From Leptolyngbya sp. FACHB-321 (GTDB taxonomy: Bacteria; Cyanobacteriota; Cyanobacteriia; Leptolyngbyales; Leptolyngbyaceae): DNA of 35,118 nucleotides. Position numbers and translations under genes: made by a program. The stretch's first letter is position 1, and each line of letters starts with the position of its first letter. Under the pieces are notes generated by a model. It was not told where the DNA came from, searched no databases, and saw only the letters and a list, made by a program, of their open reading frames with translations. Shown piece by piece: positions 8,539 through 17,035 of this stretch. Where the stretch lies: positions 1 to 35,118 of the forward strand of contig NZ_JACJPI010000053.1 in NCBI RefSeq assembly GCF_014695975.1, written 5' to 3'.

Positions 8539-9234
8539 TTAGCGCTGGAACGGTTCCAGAAATTGCAGCACTTCCCCGGCAGTGAAGGTGGGGAACTCTG
8601 TGTCCGTGTCTGGGTTAAACGTTTTCCACTCCAGCAGTGCTGGGAGCCACTCCCCTGCAATGTCGAGCGGCAGTTCATGCGAAAGAGGAAAGTTGCCGTC
8701 ATTACCGAGTACACAAGCCCCGGTGTCGTCATAGAGAGCGAGGTTGGAGAAGTTCAGTTCGAGACCATACTGCTGTACGAAGCGACAGAGAGGATGCTCC
8801 TGGTTGTCCAGGCTGCCCACTGTCGCCAATGGGTCATGGGTCTTAAGCCAGACTGTGAACGCCTCCAGGGTCAGCACCTTTAATAGCTGCCGTTGCAAGG
8901 GGGTTGCGTCCGTGAGTAACAGCGTTTGCTCTGCGGTTTCGAGGGCAAACAGCGCTGTTTGGAGACAAGCACCCTCTTTTACACCTGAGTTAGTCAGACC
9001 AATCAACGTGCCTTTCAGGGCTGCTTTGACCAACCCTTTACGTAGCCGTTGCCGCGCGTTGCTCTCTGAAATTTCTACGTTTTCGGGTGCGGGCGTTGGG
9101 GTCTTGGTCGCTTCATGCAGAAACAGCAGGAAAGCACGACCCTCCTGCTCTGGTGTCTGGTAAGACGTCCAGTTGCGGTTGGGGTAGACATAAGTCAGGT
9201 AGTCTTTGACAACCACATGACTGCGAGTTGCCAC
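8539..9234 (-). CDS. hypothetical protein, 5' end disrupted by an insertion sequence
   Basis: The recognisable reading frame continues upstream of the GTG at 9234 to about 9337 (phrases such as SNLKTIAYFSYQDLTIAI and THYVGWEAV) and stops abruptly at the right end of the IS605-type element, with no ATG. The insertion has therefore removed the natural start. What remains can be read as 231 residues from GTG 9234, which has GGGA 7 bases upstream, so a shortened product is possible. The C-terminus is acidic and soluble (FPTFTAGEVLQFLEPFQ). No matching 5' fragment was found on the far side of the element. Function unknown. Confidence 0.6.
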   Translation of the reverse strand: MATRSHVVVKDYLTYVYPNRNWTSYQTPEQEGRAFLLFLHEATKTPTPAPENVEISESNARQRLRKGLVKAALKGTLIGLTNSGVKEGACLQTALFALETAEQTLLLTDATPLQRQLLKVLTLEAFTVWLKTHDPLATVGSLDNQEHPLCRFVQQYGLELNFSNLALYDDTGACVLGNDGNFPLSHELPLDIAGEWLPALLEWKTFNPDTDTEFPTFTAGEVLQFLEPFQR

Positions 9235-9387
9235 TGCTTCCCAACCGACATAGTGGGTGCTTGTCTGTCTCTTTTCGCTGATGGCGATTGTGAGGTCTTG
9301 GTAGCTGAAGTAGGCGATTGTTTTGAGATTGCTTTTGAAACCTCCCCCTGCTAAAGCACCGCTCCGCTGGGGGATTCCTCTGAACCT

Positions 9388-10893
9388 TTAGCAAGCTTTT
9401 AGCCCTGAATGGCTGATCTGGCTTGCCTTTTCTGAGTGACTAGGGATCTGCTCTACCGGAGGTTCAGACTTCGGGCTTTCGGCAACGCCTACTCGCTTTG
9501 CAGATTGAAAATGCTCCCATGCCCCTAGCAAGGCGGCTTCCATCCCCGGATACTGGTCTACAGCATCCTGCAAGGAGAGCTTGTCCTGAACAATGTATCG
9601 AGCCAGATACGCGCTAAACAAATCGCGGTGCATCACAATACCAGTCTGGTCATAATGCACTCGTTCTGAGAGAGACTTTTTGATCCGCTCCCCGGTCAGA
9701 TGCGTTTGCGATAGCGCTGTTGTCTGAGTCGAAAACTTGGTGACTGACCCGCCAGCGTTTGCAGCTTTGCGCACCAGTTCGGCTTGAAAGAATCCGGGCG
9801 ACTTCGCAGCAATGGCTTTACCATACCGCTTCTGCCAACCCTTCACTGACACTCGTTCAGTTTGGATGTGGTTGCCATGCCGCAGAATCTCATTCACCAA
9901 TTGGCGGTTTTGAGACTTAGCATAAGCAACTTTACGGCGCTCTAGCTCCCGCTTCTTGCGGGTGAGAGTACGATAGCGGTTTGAGTTGTGCCACTGGCGT
10001 TTCCCTTTCTTGGACTTGCCTTTTTTCTTGACAGTCTTGCGTCCCCGCCGAGCTGTGAAAGCAGGCTCAAAATTGTCAGGATTGTTGGCACGCTTGGAGC
10101 GCTCCATCTGGCGTTGCAAGGCGCTAATTTCTTGCTCAAACGTGGGTACACCTTCAGCAAACGGCAGTAAGCCAGCCTGATCATCGGCGACAAACGCCAC
10201 GTTGGAAACGTTCAGATCTAACCCTACAGTGCCTTTTGAGACATAGTTTTCCGGTTTGGCGTAAGGCAAGCCTTCGCAAATGAGTTGGGCATACCAGCGC
10301 CGGACACCGTTCAGTTCCCGCCACAGCAGGCGGACGTACTTGATGGGACTGGCAAGACCGTGCTGCATCACCTCATTATCGGGGTCAAGCATGCCAGGGA
10401 GGCACAGCTTGCCCCAAGTCAGACCCTCAGCCGTCCAACGAATCCCCTGCTTGTTGGTTTTGCCTTCCATACAGCGGAAGCGCGTTGGCACCTTGTAGCG
10501 CACCTTCTTAGCCTTACCAAATAACACCCGTTCACTGGTCTTAAAGGCGCGGGTAGCGATCGTCTGCTGCGTATTCGCATCCAGCTTCTCTGCCAGCCAT
10601 TGGGAGCGGTCAGCCGTCAGTTTGGCATACGAGTGCAACGCAAACTCACTGTAGCGATAAGCCGTACGAACGGCACTGAACGCCTCGGTTCTGAGCTTGC
10701 CTTTGGGCAGTTTACGAGCCGCTTGATAGGCTTCAGCTTGTCTCACTAACGCCAGGCGTACCATTGCTTCATTGAGACAGGCGTTATACAACTGCCGTCC
10801 AGCTTGCCACCGAGACAGCAAAACCTTTTCCTGAGCGGAATCGACCACTAAGGGAATGTCTGTGACAAAGGATGGTGTTTTACTGCGAGGCAT
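9388..10893 (-). CDS. tnpB: TnpB-family protein of the IS605-type element (second copy)
   Basis: From ATG 10893 the product has 501 residues; the frame also extends to a TTG at 10917. RuvC-like residues are D226 (TVGLDLNVSN), E346 (HIQTERVSVKGW) and D424 (VMHRDLFSAYL). Between the last two lies TTALSQTHLTGERIKKSLSE, the usual sequence in a TnpB branch that lacks the CxxC zinc ribbon, so the absence of cysteines is not damage. A Lys/Arg-rich region spans residues 283-322. A C-terminal tail of about 70 residues after the RuvC domain is longer than usual and Ser/Glu-rich. The frame is intact, whereas its tnpA partner is dead, so the protein may persist only as an RNA-guided nuclease. Confidence 0.88.
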   Translation of the reverse strand: MPRSKTPSFVTDIPLVVDSAQEKVLLSRWQAGRQLYNACLNEAMVRLALVRQAEAYQAARKLPKGKLRTEAFSAVRTAYRYSEFALHSYAKLTADRSQWLAEKLDANTQQTIATRAFKTSERVLFGKAKKVRYKVPTRFRCMEGKTNKQGIRWTAEGLTWGKLCLPGMLDPDNEVMQHGLASPIKYVRLLWRELNGVRRWYAQLICEGLPYAKPENYVSKGTVGLDLNVSNVAFVADDQAGLLPFAEGVPTFEQEISALQRQMERSKRANNPDNFEPAFTARRGRKTVKKKGKSKKGKRQWHNSNRYRTLTRKKRELERRKVAYAKSQNRQLVNEILRHGNHIQTERVSVKGWQKRYGKAIAAKSPGFFQAELVRKAANAGGSVTKFSTQTTALSQTHLTGERIKKSLSERVHYDQTGIVMHRDLFSAYLARYIVQDKLSLQDAVDQYPGMEAALLGAWEHFQSAKRVGVAESPKSEPPVEQIPSHSEKASQISHSGLKAC

Positions 10894-10955
10894 GATGTCT
10901 TTTGCCAACTGGTACAAGCATACTGTTGATATTGAACCTCTATCAACAAGTTTTT

Positions 10956-11352
10956 ATGAGGAAAGAAGCATTTGCATATGATTATGAAAATCACTCAGTC
11001 GGAATTGCCACCGTCCATCTAGTTTGGCTTCCAGTACGCCGCAAGCTAGTGCTGCGAGGAGATGTAGCAGTACGTTGTCAAGAGATCTTTTACCATTTGG
11101 CAATTGAAAAGCGCTGAGCAGTTTTGGCACTGACGGTAGAACCAAACTACATTCACTGATTTGTCCGGCATCAGCCTCAAGACTCTATTACTCAGATCGC
11201 TAACGCCTTCAAGGGGAGATCATCACGGTTTTTGCGAGACGCGTTTCCGCACCTGAACAAGCTACCAAGCTTGTGGACGCGCTCTTACTGGCATTCTACG
11301 GCTTGCAAGGTCAGCCAAGCGGTGATTGAACGTTAGATCAACGTATCCACAC
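10956..11352 (+). pseudogene. tnpA: tnpA of the IS605-type element, inactivated by three in-frame stops
   Basis: The frame opens with ATG at 10956 and reads as a Y1 HUH transposase: NHSVGIATVHLVWLPVRRK, then EIFYHLAIEK, EPNYIH, SITQIANAFKGRSSRF and LWTRSYWHSTACKVSQAVIE. It stays in one frame but is broken by TGA at 11115 (a Trp position in relatives), TGA at 11157 (inside the HUH region) and TAG at 11334. The last is codon 127, exactly the number of the catalytic tyrosine in the ISHp608 TnpA. The HUH motif itself reads Y-I-H, so a metal ligand is lost as well. The protein cannot be functional. The C-terminal boundary is approximate. Confidence 0.85.
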
Positions 11353-11480
11353 CATACGCACTAAACGGCCAGGAGACGGCGCTTAAAAGCGCTCGTTGGA
11401 CTTTCCACCCCGACCTGAAGGCGTGGGGCTACCAGTCCGATCCGCTAATCTTGTGTGGGGATCAGTGTTAACGACCAATG

Positions 11481-11514
11481 AAAAAAACCAATGCCCTTTG
11501 GGGGCAGGTTGGTT
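11481..11514 (-). terminator. rho-independent terminator after the 78-aa gene
   Basis: On the minus strand AACCAA (11509-11514) and inner CCC residues pair with GGG and TTGGTT (11487-11492), followed by a T run (11481-11487). It lies about 17 bases beyond the stop of the gene at 11532-11768. Confidence 0.75.
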
Positions 11515-11531
11515 CTGGTCAAACCTATGAA

Positions 11532-11768
11532 CTAGGCATTGGCAGTTTGAGCTTTGAGCGCTTTAAGGGTGGCACGCAGGTTGGCAACCGAGTCCTTGAA
11601 GTAAATGCTGTTTTTGCCTTCAACTCGGACGGTTGCGGTCGTGATCAGCACTTCAGCAGCAGCGTTGTCTATGTTACGACCATTGCCAGTCAGTGCCTTG
11701 CGAATGGCACCGCACAAACCGAAATATTGCGAGGCGAGGTAAGCGTAGCCGGATTTGGGTTGAGACAT
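11532..11768 (-). CDS. hypothetical protein, 78 aa
   Basis: A small soluble protein (MSQPKSGYAYLASQYFGL at the N-terminus, DSVANLRATLKALKAQ at the end). The start is secure: AAGGAG lies 9 bases before ATG 11768, and a good terminator follows the stop, so this is a single-gene transcription unit. I do not recognise the family. The composition, basic and helix-forming with an alternating valine/threonine strand (VLITTATVRVEGK), could fit a small nucleic-acid-binding protein, but nothing proves it. Confidence 0.7.
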   Translation of the reverse strand: MSQPKSGYAYLASQYFGLCGAIRKALTGNGRNIDNAAAEVLITTATVRVEGKNSIYFKDSVANLRATLKALKAQTANA

Positions 11769-12342
11769 GGTGGATTACTCCTTGTTATATGGTTGTCTTG
11801 GATCTCACCCCACCGAAGCGACAGCGACCTGACCGGACGGCTTCTACTGTGCTCGTTTTCCGCTCAGCCACAACCAAAACACCACAACCACCCAACACGA
11901 TCGCTCATTTCGCTGCCGACACAAACCAAAAAGCGTTAACCCCGTTCGGGGCTAGACGCTGGCTGTAGTTTCCACTTCCGTTTTCTACGAACGCGGCGCA
12001 GTGACCACGAAGCTGCTTTTTGCACTCCAGGCTCCACTTTGCTACCCTACTGGTGCGACAGCACGTTGTGTCTACTGCCAAGCGAAAAGTACTAACTTGA
12101 AGGCTAGTTCTCACCCAGTTTCCACCTATATACTACTGAAAGCACCGCTCTACGTGTTCTATTGCCTTACCTGTAGCACCAGAAGGGCAGGAACTGGGAG
12201 CGATTGCTCAAGCGTTAGGGCGAAACCCAGGCGATCGCCTAAACTTGACAGCACAAGTAACATATTAGGTCTGTAGGGTGACTGCCCTATCTTTGTCTGT
12301 TGTGTTCCCCCGTCATACGTAGGAATTTCGGCTCCGTGCTGT
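11769..12342. other. intergenic stretch with a terminator and a coding relic
   Basis: No full gene is supported. Besides the minus-strand terminator at 11928-11960, the plus-strand frame ending at about 12270 reads IALPVAPEGQELGAIAQA and then NPGDRLNLTAQVTY before a stop. It looks like the C-terminus of a lost gene, but has no start codon. Confidence 0.4.
11928..11960 (-). terminator. minus-strand terminator-like hairpin with no obvious gene
   Basis: AGCGT (minus strand, 11956-11960) with inner CCCC pairs with GGGG and ACGCT (11932-11936), followed by five T residues (11928-11932). No convincing protein gene lies on the minus strand upstream (11965-12342), so it could end a small RNA. Confidence 0.55.
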
Positions 12343-12534
12343 GTGCCTACTGATAACAACAACTTTGCCCTGGAGTTATATCAGCGTGCCTATAAGAAGG
12401 CAGGCGAAAAGAAGCGTCCAGCAGCAAAGCGGATTGGGCGGCTGAAGGGACAGACATTGGTGCAAGCGCGGCAGGCAATTTGTGAATGCTTGAAGGCGAA
12501 TGGGTATGACCCAAAGATGTTGAGCCAGTCCTAA
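12343..12534 (+). CDS. small basic hypothetical protein or gene remnant
   Basis: The frame starts with GTG at 12343 (no clear ribosome site) and is open further upstream, so this may be the C-terminal end of an older gene. The 63 residues are Lys/Arg-rich (LYQRAYKKAGEKKRPAAKRI, GQTLVQARQAICECLKANGY), suggesting nucleic-acid contact. It precedes, with a 34-base gap, the 59-aa gene and the OLD-type gene on the same strand and may be the first member of that operon. Family not recognised. Confidence 0.4.
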   Translation: MPTDNNNFALELYQRAYKKAGEKKRPAAKRIGRLKGQTLVQARQAICECLKANGYDPKMLSQS

Positions 12535-12568
12535 CAGACTGCCTATGTGTTGAAATGAGGAGTCGAGG

Positions 12569-12748
12569 GTGAATCTGGCACTGCTCTTTCAGACCTTGCA
12601 ACCGCTCTCGAAGCCTGATCGGATTGCCAATATTACCTCAGGGAGAAGGGCGATGAGCAATGAGGAATCGCACTACTGGTTTGCGAAAGTGTTAAATGGG
12701 AAACGGAGCCAAGCACTGAGGGCAATTCGAGTGCTATTGGGAGATTAA
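12569..12748 (+). CDS. small hypothetical protein upstream of the OLD gene, 59 aa
   Basis: A GTG start at 12569 with GAGGAG 6 bases upstream gives a protein beginning VNLALLFQTLQPLSKPDRI and ending SQALRAIRVLLGD. The segment MSNEESHYWFAKVLNGKR looks conserved rather than random. The stop is 14 bases before the ATG of the OLD-type gene, so the two are surely co-transcribed and the small protein may be its partner or regulator. I do not recognise a named family. Confidence 0.6.
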   Translation: MNLALLFQTLQPLSKPDRIANITSGRRAMSNEESHYWFAKVLNGKRSQALRAIRVLLGD

Positions 12749-12762
12749 AGCGAGAGATTTTG

Positions 12763-14532
12763 ATGTTTATAGAAGGATTTGGTGTTGCAGGGTATAGAAG
12801 CTTTGGTAGCGAACTTCAAAGAATTGGACCGTTCAGAAAGTTAAATTTAATCGTAGGGCAGAACAATTCAGGAAAGTCCAATATTCTTTCATTTCTTGCT
12901 CGGCACTATCAAGTAGCACAACAATCAACTATTTCTAGAGTACGGAAGTGGGATATAGATGCTCTCGATCGTCCACTTAAAGATAGTACAGGCAAATTGA
13001 TTGTTGAATTTGGCTGTAAGTTTGACTCTGATTTTTATATAAAAACTATTTTGAAGAAATATGAGCGCCAACTGGAATCAAGAGGGAGTTATGGCAAAGG
13101 TTTAGTTCAACGTATTCTTCAGGCAGAAGCCTTATCAAAGGGGACTTCGTTAGCATGGTTTAAATATGAAGGAAATTGGGGAGAGCAATTAGTATTCTCA
13201 TCAAATCAAATCGATGAGATATTGCAAGAACAAGTATTGGCAGAGCATGAGTGGCTGGACGCATGGGAAATTTTAACCAGCACTCCACAAAGTCGCCGCT
13301 CTGGGGGAAATATTCAACAAAATTGGATACCTGAGACTTTGCGAGTATTAAGCCCAGCACAAATTGAAATACCAGATGTTGCGCTTATTCCTGCAATTAG
13401 AAAGGTTGGAGATCCAGGTTCAACCGTAACACGAGACCATAGTGGTAATGGTTTAATAGATAGGCTAGCTGAACTACAAAATCCAAAGCTTGAGCAACAA
13501 CCTCTTAAAGAGCAATTTGAGCAAATAAATAACTTTTTGCGTACTGTTACAGACAACCCTACAGCTACCTTAGAGATTCCACATGACCGCAATATGATTT
13601 TGGTTCATATGGATCGAAGGACTTTACCTTTAGCCTCACTTGGTACAGGAATTCATGAAGTCGTAATTTTAGCAGCAGCGGCAACAGTTATTCAGGGACA
13701 AATTCTTTGCATCGAAGAACCAGAACTTCATCTCCATCCTCTGTTACAAAAGAAACTTTTACGATATTTAAGTGTCAATACAAACAATCAATACTTCATA
13801 ACGACCCATTCCGCTCATCTACTTGATACTCCTGGCGTAAGTATCTTTCATGTTCGACATCAACATGGACAGTCTACAGTTGAACCTGTTTATACGTCAG
13901 TAGGCAAAGCCTTAATATGTGCAGATTTAGGTTATCGAGCTTCTGATTTACTTCAAGCAAATTGTGTAATTTGGGTGGAAGGACCATCAGATCGAATTTA
14001 TCTCAGACATTGGATACAAGCTAGCGATTCCTCGTTAATTGAAGGCGTGCATTATTCAATCATGTTCTATGGGGGTAGGTTGCTTAGCCACTTAACCGCG
14101 TTAGATCCTGAAATTGAAGAATTTATTTCTCTACGGAGACTGAATCGTTATATTTCTATTTTAATTGACAGCGATCGCGCTAGTTCACACAGCCCAATTA
14201 ACGCCACAAAACGAAGAATCAGAGACGGGTTTAACCAGGGACCTGGATTTGCATGGATTACTAAAGGTCGAGAAATTGAAAATTACATTGCACCAGAAGT
14301 GCTTGAGCGTGTCGTTAGGAGCATTTACCCGGAGGCTGCCAGTATGGTTGACACGCAACTATATGCTCATTGCTTATTTTTTAAGACGGCAAAGGGTGTC
14401 GTAAAAGATAGGGTAGATAAAGTCAAGGTCGCCCACGAAGTAGTGAAATATGAACCAACACTTGATGTTTTGGATCTGCGAAAGATGATTGCTAAATTAG
14501 TCAGTTTTATACATGAGGCTAACGGAGTTTGA
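12763..14532 (+). CDS. OLD-family ATP-dependent endonuclease (AAA ATPase + TOPRIM)
   Basis: The product, 589 residues from ATG 12763, has an SMC-like ATPase: Walker A GQNNSGKSN (residues 32-40), a signature-like LGTGIHE, Walker B ILCIEEPELHLHP and the switch histidine in FITTHSAHLLD. A TOPRIM domain follows: WVEGPSDRIYLRHW with its Glu, then ILIDSDRAS with the paired aspartates, then GREIENY. This is the domain order of OLD proteins, which nick or cut DNA and often take part in phage defence. No UvrD-like gene follows, so it is not a Gabija pair. The gene is visibly AT-richer than its neighbours, which suggests recent transfer. It is preceded by a 59-aa gene 14 bases away. Confidence 0.85.
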   Translation: MFIEGFGVAGYRSFGSELQRIGPFRKLNLIVGQNNSGKSNILSFLARHYQVAQQSTISRVRKWDIDALDRPLKDSTGKLIVEFGCKFDSDFYIKTILKKYERQLESRGSYGKGLVQRILQAEALSKGTSLAWFKYEGNWGEQLVFSSNQIDEILQEQVLAEHEWLDAWEILTSTPQSRRSGGNIQQNWIPETLRVLSPAQIEIPDVALIPAIRKVGDPGSTVTRDHSGNGLIDRLAELQNPKLEQQPLKEQFEQINNFLRTVTDNPTATLEIPHDRNMILVHMDRRTLPLASLGTGIHEVVILAAAATVIQGQILCIEEPELHLHPLLQKKLLRYLSVNTNNQYFITTHSAHLLDTPGVSIFHVRHQHGQSTVEPVYTSVGKALICADLGYRASDLLQANCVIWVEGPSDRIYLRHWIQASDSSLIEGVHYSIMFYGGRLLSHLTALDPEIEEFISLRRLNRYISILIDSDRASSHSPINATKRRIRDGFNQGPGFAWITKGREIENYIAPEVLERVVRSIYPEAASMVDTQLYAHCLFFKTAKGVVKDRVDKVKVAHEVVKYEPTLDVLDLRKMIAKLVSFIHEANGV

Positions 14533-14695
14533 TCGCTATTCACTTAGATGCTTAAATTTTGCAAATGCCTGAAAGAGTAGTACCGTAGAGCCTAATATTT
14601 GAGCGACCAATATAGTTTCCCCTCATTAAAGTAGACCTATGCATAGAAAACTGTGAACTGTAGTCAGAATCTATAGTTTATTAGTTGTGACGATT

Positions 14696-14771
14696 GCAGG
14701 CAGCTACCGTCTGTCGAAACAAACTTCGCCATTGGTTTATTTTCAACAAAATAACGTTATAAGCTGCCTGC
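14696..14771. repeat. 10-bp inverted repeat pair downstream of the OLD gene
   Basis: GCAGGCAGCT at 14696-14705 is repeated inverted as AGCTGCCTGC at 14762-14771, with 56 bases between. It could be a very short MITE or a transcript-end structure between two convergent genes. There is no T run, so it is not an ordinary terminator. Confidence 0.45.
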
Positions 14772-14789
14772 AGTTGCCTAACCTAGGTT

Positions 14790-15908
14790 CTAGGGCATGA
14801 GTGCGTTGTTATAAAGTAACTGGGCTGTCTTTTCTTGTACAACCGAGTTTTTCCAGTAGTTGGTGTGAGCATTGCCAGGGTTGTCGCCTGTGTCTACTTG
14901 AAACTCTTGAATGGCGCGATTGTGGTTGTAAAGCCTGCGAGTGCCAAAGCCAAGTAGATCGTCAACATCGTAGAAGATGTTCCAGCAAACCCGATTCGGA
15001 TCGGTGATGCCAATATCGGTGGCATCCAGTAACTTTTTGTTAGCAAAACTATCTACAACCTTTTGGCTTCTCATGAGCAGAATCGGGAGTTGTGATGCAG
15101 TGCTGGTGAGTGAACCCAAGCGCAACTCGCCTTTTTTTGCTTTCTCTCGCCAGCGCTCAAAATCTGTTTTGTCCGTTTCAGTCGCAGCTTGATCGAGGAA
15201 GCCTGGTCTGTAATCGGGGTCTCTGTTAAACAGCCCAAAGAGGAAGTCGTGAGTGAGCGTAACGCCAAGGCTTTGCCCCCATAGGTGCAGCCGCACATCG
15301 GGTTCATCAAGATAAGGGTGCAGTTGACTGAGCACTTGATGATAGACCCGTTTGCGCACGCGTTCTTCGCCATCAGCAGACGCGTAATAAATCACGTCAC
15401 CCAGTCCGCGTGTGACGATGGTTTCTCGGAGTCCGACCACGAGATTGCGGACAAAGAGCAATGTGGGAGGATCATAGGTGATGCCACCATAGCGGCTACC
15501 AAGCAACTTCAGGACGTAATTGTTCTCTTCATTGACCTCACGCAGTACTTTGTGAGCAACGCGTTCGTTAACGAAATTCTGGGCGCGGGTCAACCGTTGA
15601 TCATCGTATAGCTCATCAACTGATGGTTCTGAAGCGGCAGGCAGTTCATGCAGCCACTCCACGCCAATAAAGGGAAAAGTATGCTTTTCGCCATCAGAGG
15701 CTGTCTGGGTAAAGTTTTCAAACAAGTTAGCCAACTCTGGCTGTCTCTCTACTAACGCCTTCCAGAACTCTTCATAGATAACGATTTTGCGATCGTCAAA
15801 CAGTTTTTCCAGGATTCCTTGTGGCGGTTCCGGTGTAATTAAGGGGTCGCGCGGCTCCTCATCGGGAACCATGCCATGAACCAGAACCAGAATATTAATC
15901 GGGGGCAT
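14790..15908 (-). CDS. alpha/beta-hydrolase-like protein
   Basis: ATG at 15908 follows AAGGAGATAGCG, a near-ideal ribosome site, and gives 372 residues; the frame extends needlessly to 16049. The N-terminal strand ILVLVHGM (residues 6-13) and the later LHLWGQSLGVTLTHDFL contain the HG oxyanion region and the G-x-S-x-G nucleophile elbow of alpha/beta hydrolases. There is no signal peptide. Between them are charged helices, so the fold has large insertions. The substrate is unknown; lipase or esterase-like activity is the simplest reading. It converges with the OLD gene. Confidence 0.65.
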   Translation of the reverse strand: MPPINILVLVHGMVPDEEPRDPLITPEPPQGILEKLFDDRKIVIYEEFWKALVERQPELANLFENFTQTASDGEKHTFPFIGVEWLHELPAASEPSVDELYDDQRLTRAQNFVNERVAHKVLREVNEENNYVLKLLGSRYGGITYDPPTLLFVRNLVVGLRETIVTRGLGDVIYYASADGEERVRKRVYHQVLSQLHPYLDEPDVRLHLWGQSLGVTLTHDFLFGLFNRDPDYRPGFLDQAATETDKTDFERWREKAKKGELRLGSLTSTASQLPILLMRSQKVVDSFANKKLLDATDIGITDPNRVCWNIFYDVDDLLGFGTRRLYNHNRAIQEFQVDTGDNPGNAHTNYWKNSVVQEKTAQLLYNNALMP

Positions 15909-16166
15909 CGCTATCTCCTTGATAAAGGCTTGTAACAGGCTACACAAGCGATCTAACTTTTCAGGAAATGGATACAGAAGTTTATTTCTCACAAGACGAA
16001 TATTGTTACTAGTCATCTCTGGTGGGACACTGCCTGTAAAAAAGGGCAAATTGACAGAGAGCTTTTTATTTCAGCGTCCTTGCCCCATGCCCGACCCTAA
16101 ACCTGATCGCAAGTCCGTCTTTATCGAAAAAATTATGCTTGTAACACTCCTCAATGAGTAGGTGTA

Positions 16167-16313
16167 TTACGAGCATGGTGGCAACCCGTTCAAAGGCTTG
16201 CATCGGTGGTATTCGCGGAAGCCGTTGTCGTTTAGCCGGGCGAGTGTGTTGGGTTCGCTGCTGCTGCCTGTCTGATTCGCCACACCAGTAGGAAAAGGGT
16301 TCTTTAGTGCCAT
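16167..16313 (-). CDS. small hypothetical protein, 48 aa
   Basis: ATG at 16313 has CAAGGTGT about 7 bases upstream. The product, MALKNPFPTGVANQTG at the N-terminus and FREYHRCKPLNGLPPCS at the end, is soluble with two cysteines. Composition is protein-like, but no family is recognised. Confidence 0.4.
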   Translation of the reverse strand: MALKNPFPTGVANQTGSSSEPNTLARLNDNGFREYHRCKPLNGLPPCS

Positions 16314-16446
16314 TGCTACACCTTGAATTTCAAGGCGCTGACTCGTCAGAGTCCTCAGTCTCCAAGACCGTAAACACAGCCGCAAGCAACGTCAAAAAAA
16401 TTGCGAACCTTTGCAAAGACTTTTGGCATACCCTTTTGTAGTTGAC

Positions 16447-16965
16447 TTAGCGTTTCCACCCACCTAAACCTGCTTGCTGTGCCCGTCGGCTGACTAGAGC
16501 GATCGTCTTTTTAGCGCGGCAACCTGGCTCTTGTTGGAACTGCACCCAACCAGTAGCAGCTAGTTCAGTCTGGACAAACGTGCCTGTAGTCAAGTGGACT
16601 TCACGTCTCTCGGTTGCGGCTGGTGCTGCGGGAGCCACCAGGTCATCAAGGTAAACTTCGTTGTTGGAGCTTGCTAGCAGGGCTATAAGTGCGCGTTTAG
16701 CCTCACGTCGAGCTGTTGGGTCTACGAACTGACTCAGGCAACTTAAGACCACTGTGCTGGGTCCTTTGTCTGACGGACTTGAGGGACTTAAAACTAAGCT
16801 CAGGTCGTCGTTCACGCTACTGACCTTGTGGGCAGCAGGAGAATGAGTGCCCTGCACGACCGTGGGAGGAGTGCGGGTGCGGTAGAGTGCTGTGGCGACT
16901 ACGAGGACTGCCTGCACGAGCGCCAGAGCCAGGACTAATTGAGAGAGGGCATTCCACTTCTTCAT
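16447..16965 (-). CDS. hypothetical membrane-anchored protein
   Basis: The N-terminus, MKKWNALSQLVLALALVQ followed by AVLVVATALY, is one uncleaved transmembrane helix or signal anchor; the remainder, about 150 residues with a Pro/Ser-rich linker and an Ala-rich domain, would be outside the cytoplasm. The start is uncertain: ATG 16965 has a poor ribosome site, and a GTG at 17001 in frame would add 12 residues. A minus-strand terminator ends just upstream, so it has its own promoter. Function unknown. Confidence 0.55.
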   Translation of the reverse strand: MKKWNALSQLVLALALVQAVLVVATALYRTRTPPTVVQGTHSPAAHKVSSVNDDLSLVLSPSSPSDKGPSTVVLSCLSQFVDPTARREAKRALIALLASSNNEVYLDDLVAPAAPAATERREVHLTTGTFVQTELAATGWVQFQQEPGCRAKKTIALVSRRAQQAGLGGWKR

Positions 16966-17009
16966 AGCCGTTAGAGTGCCCTGGGCGACTTTGCTCTTCA
17001 CTCTAGCTG

Positions 17010-17035
17010 AAAAAACTAAACCCCGAGAGGTTTAG
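17010..17035 (-). terminator. rho-independent terminator on the minus strand
   Basis: On the minus strand CTAAACC (17029-17035) pairs with GGTTTAG (17016-17022) and is followed by TTTTTT (17010-17015). It would end transcription arriving from the operon at 17558-18393 or from an RNA in the gene-free stretch between. Confidence 0.75.

Larger units (their letters stand above)
9341..11431. mobile_element. IS605-type insertion sequence with divergent tnpA (dead) and tnpB
   Basis: The element carries tnpB on the minus strand and a decayed tnpA on the plus strand, divergently arranged as in IS605. The tnpB-side end has a hairpin (CCCCC at 9344-9348 with GGGGG at 9369-9373). The tnpA-side end has an imperfect hairpin (CCAC at 11405-11408 with GTGG at 11423-11426). 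Exact cleavage points are uncertain by some 10-20 bases, and this family makes no target duplication. It interrupts the start of the gene at 8539-9337. Confidence 0.75.

Noticed and set aside
12763-14532. OLD-type gene as part of a Gabija system
   Set aside because: Gabija needs an adjacent UvrD-like helicase (GajB); the next gene is a convergent hydrolase-like gene.
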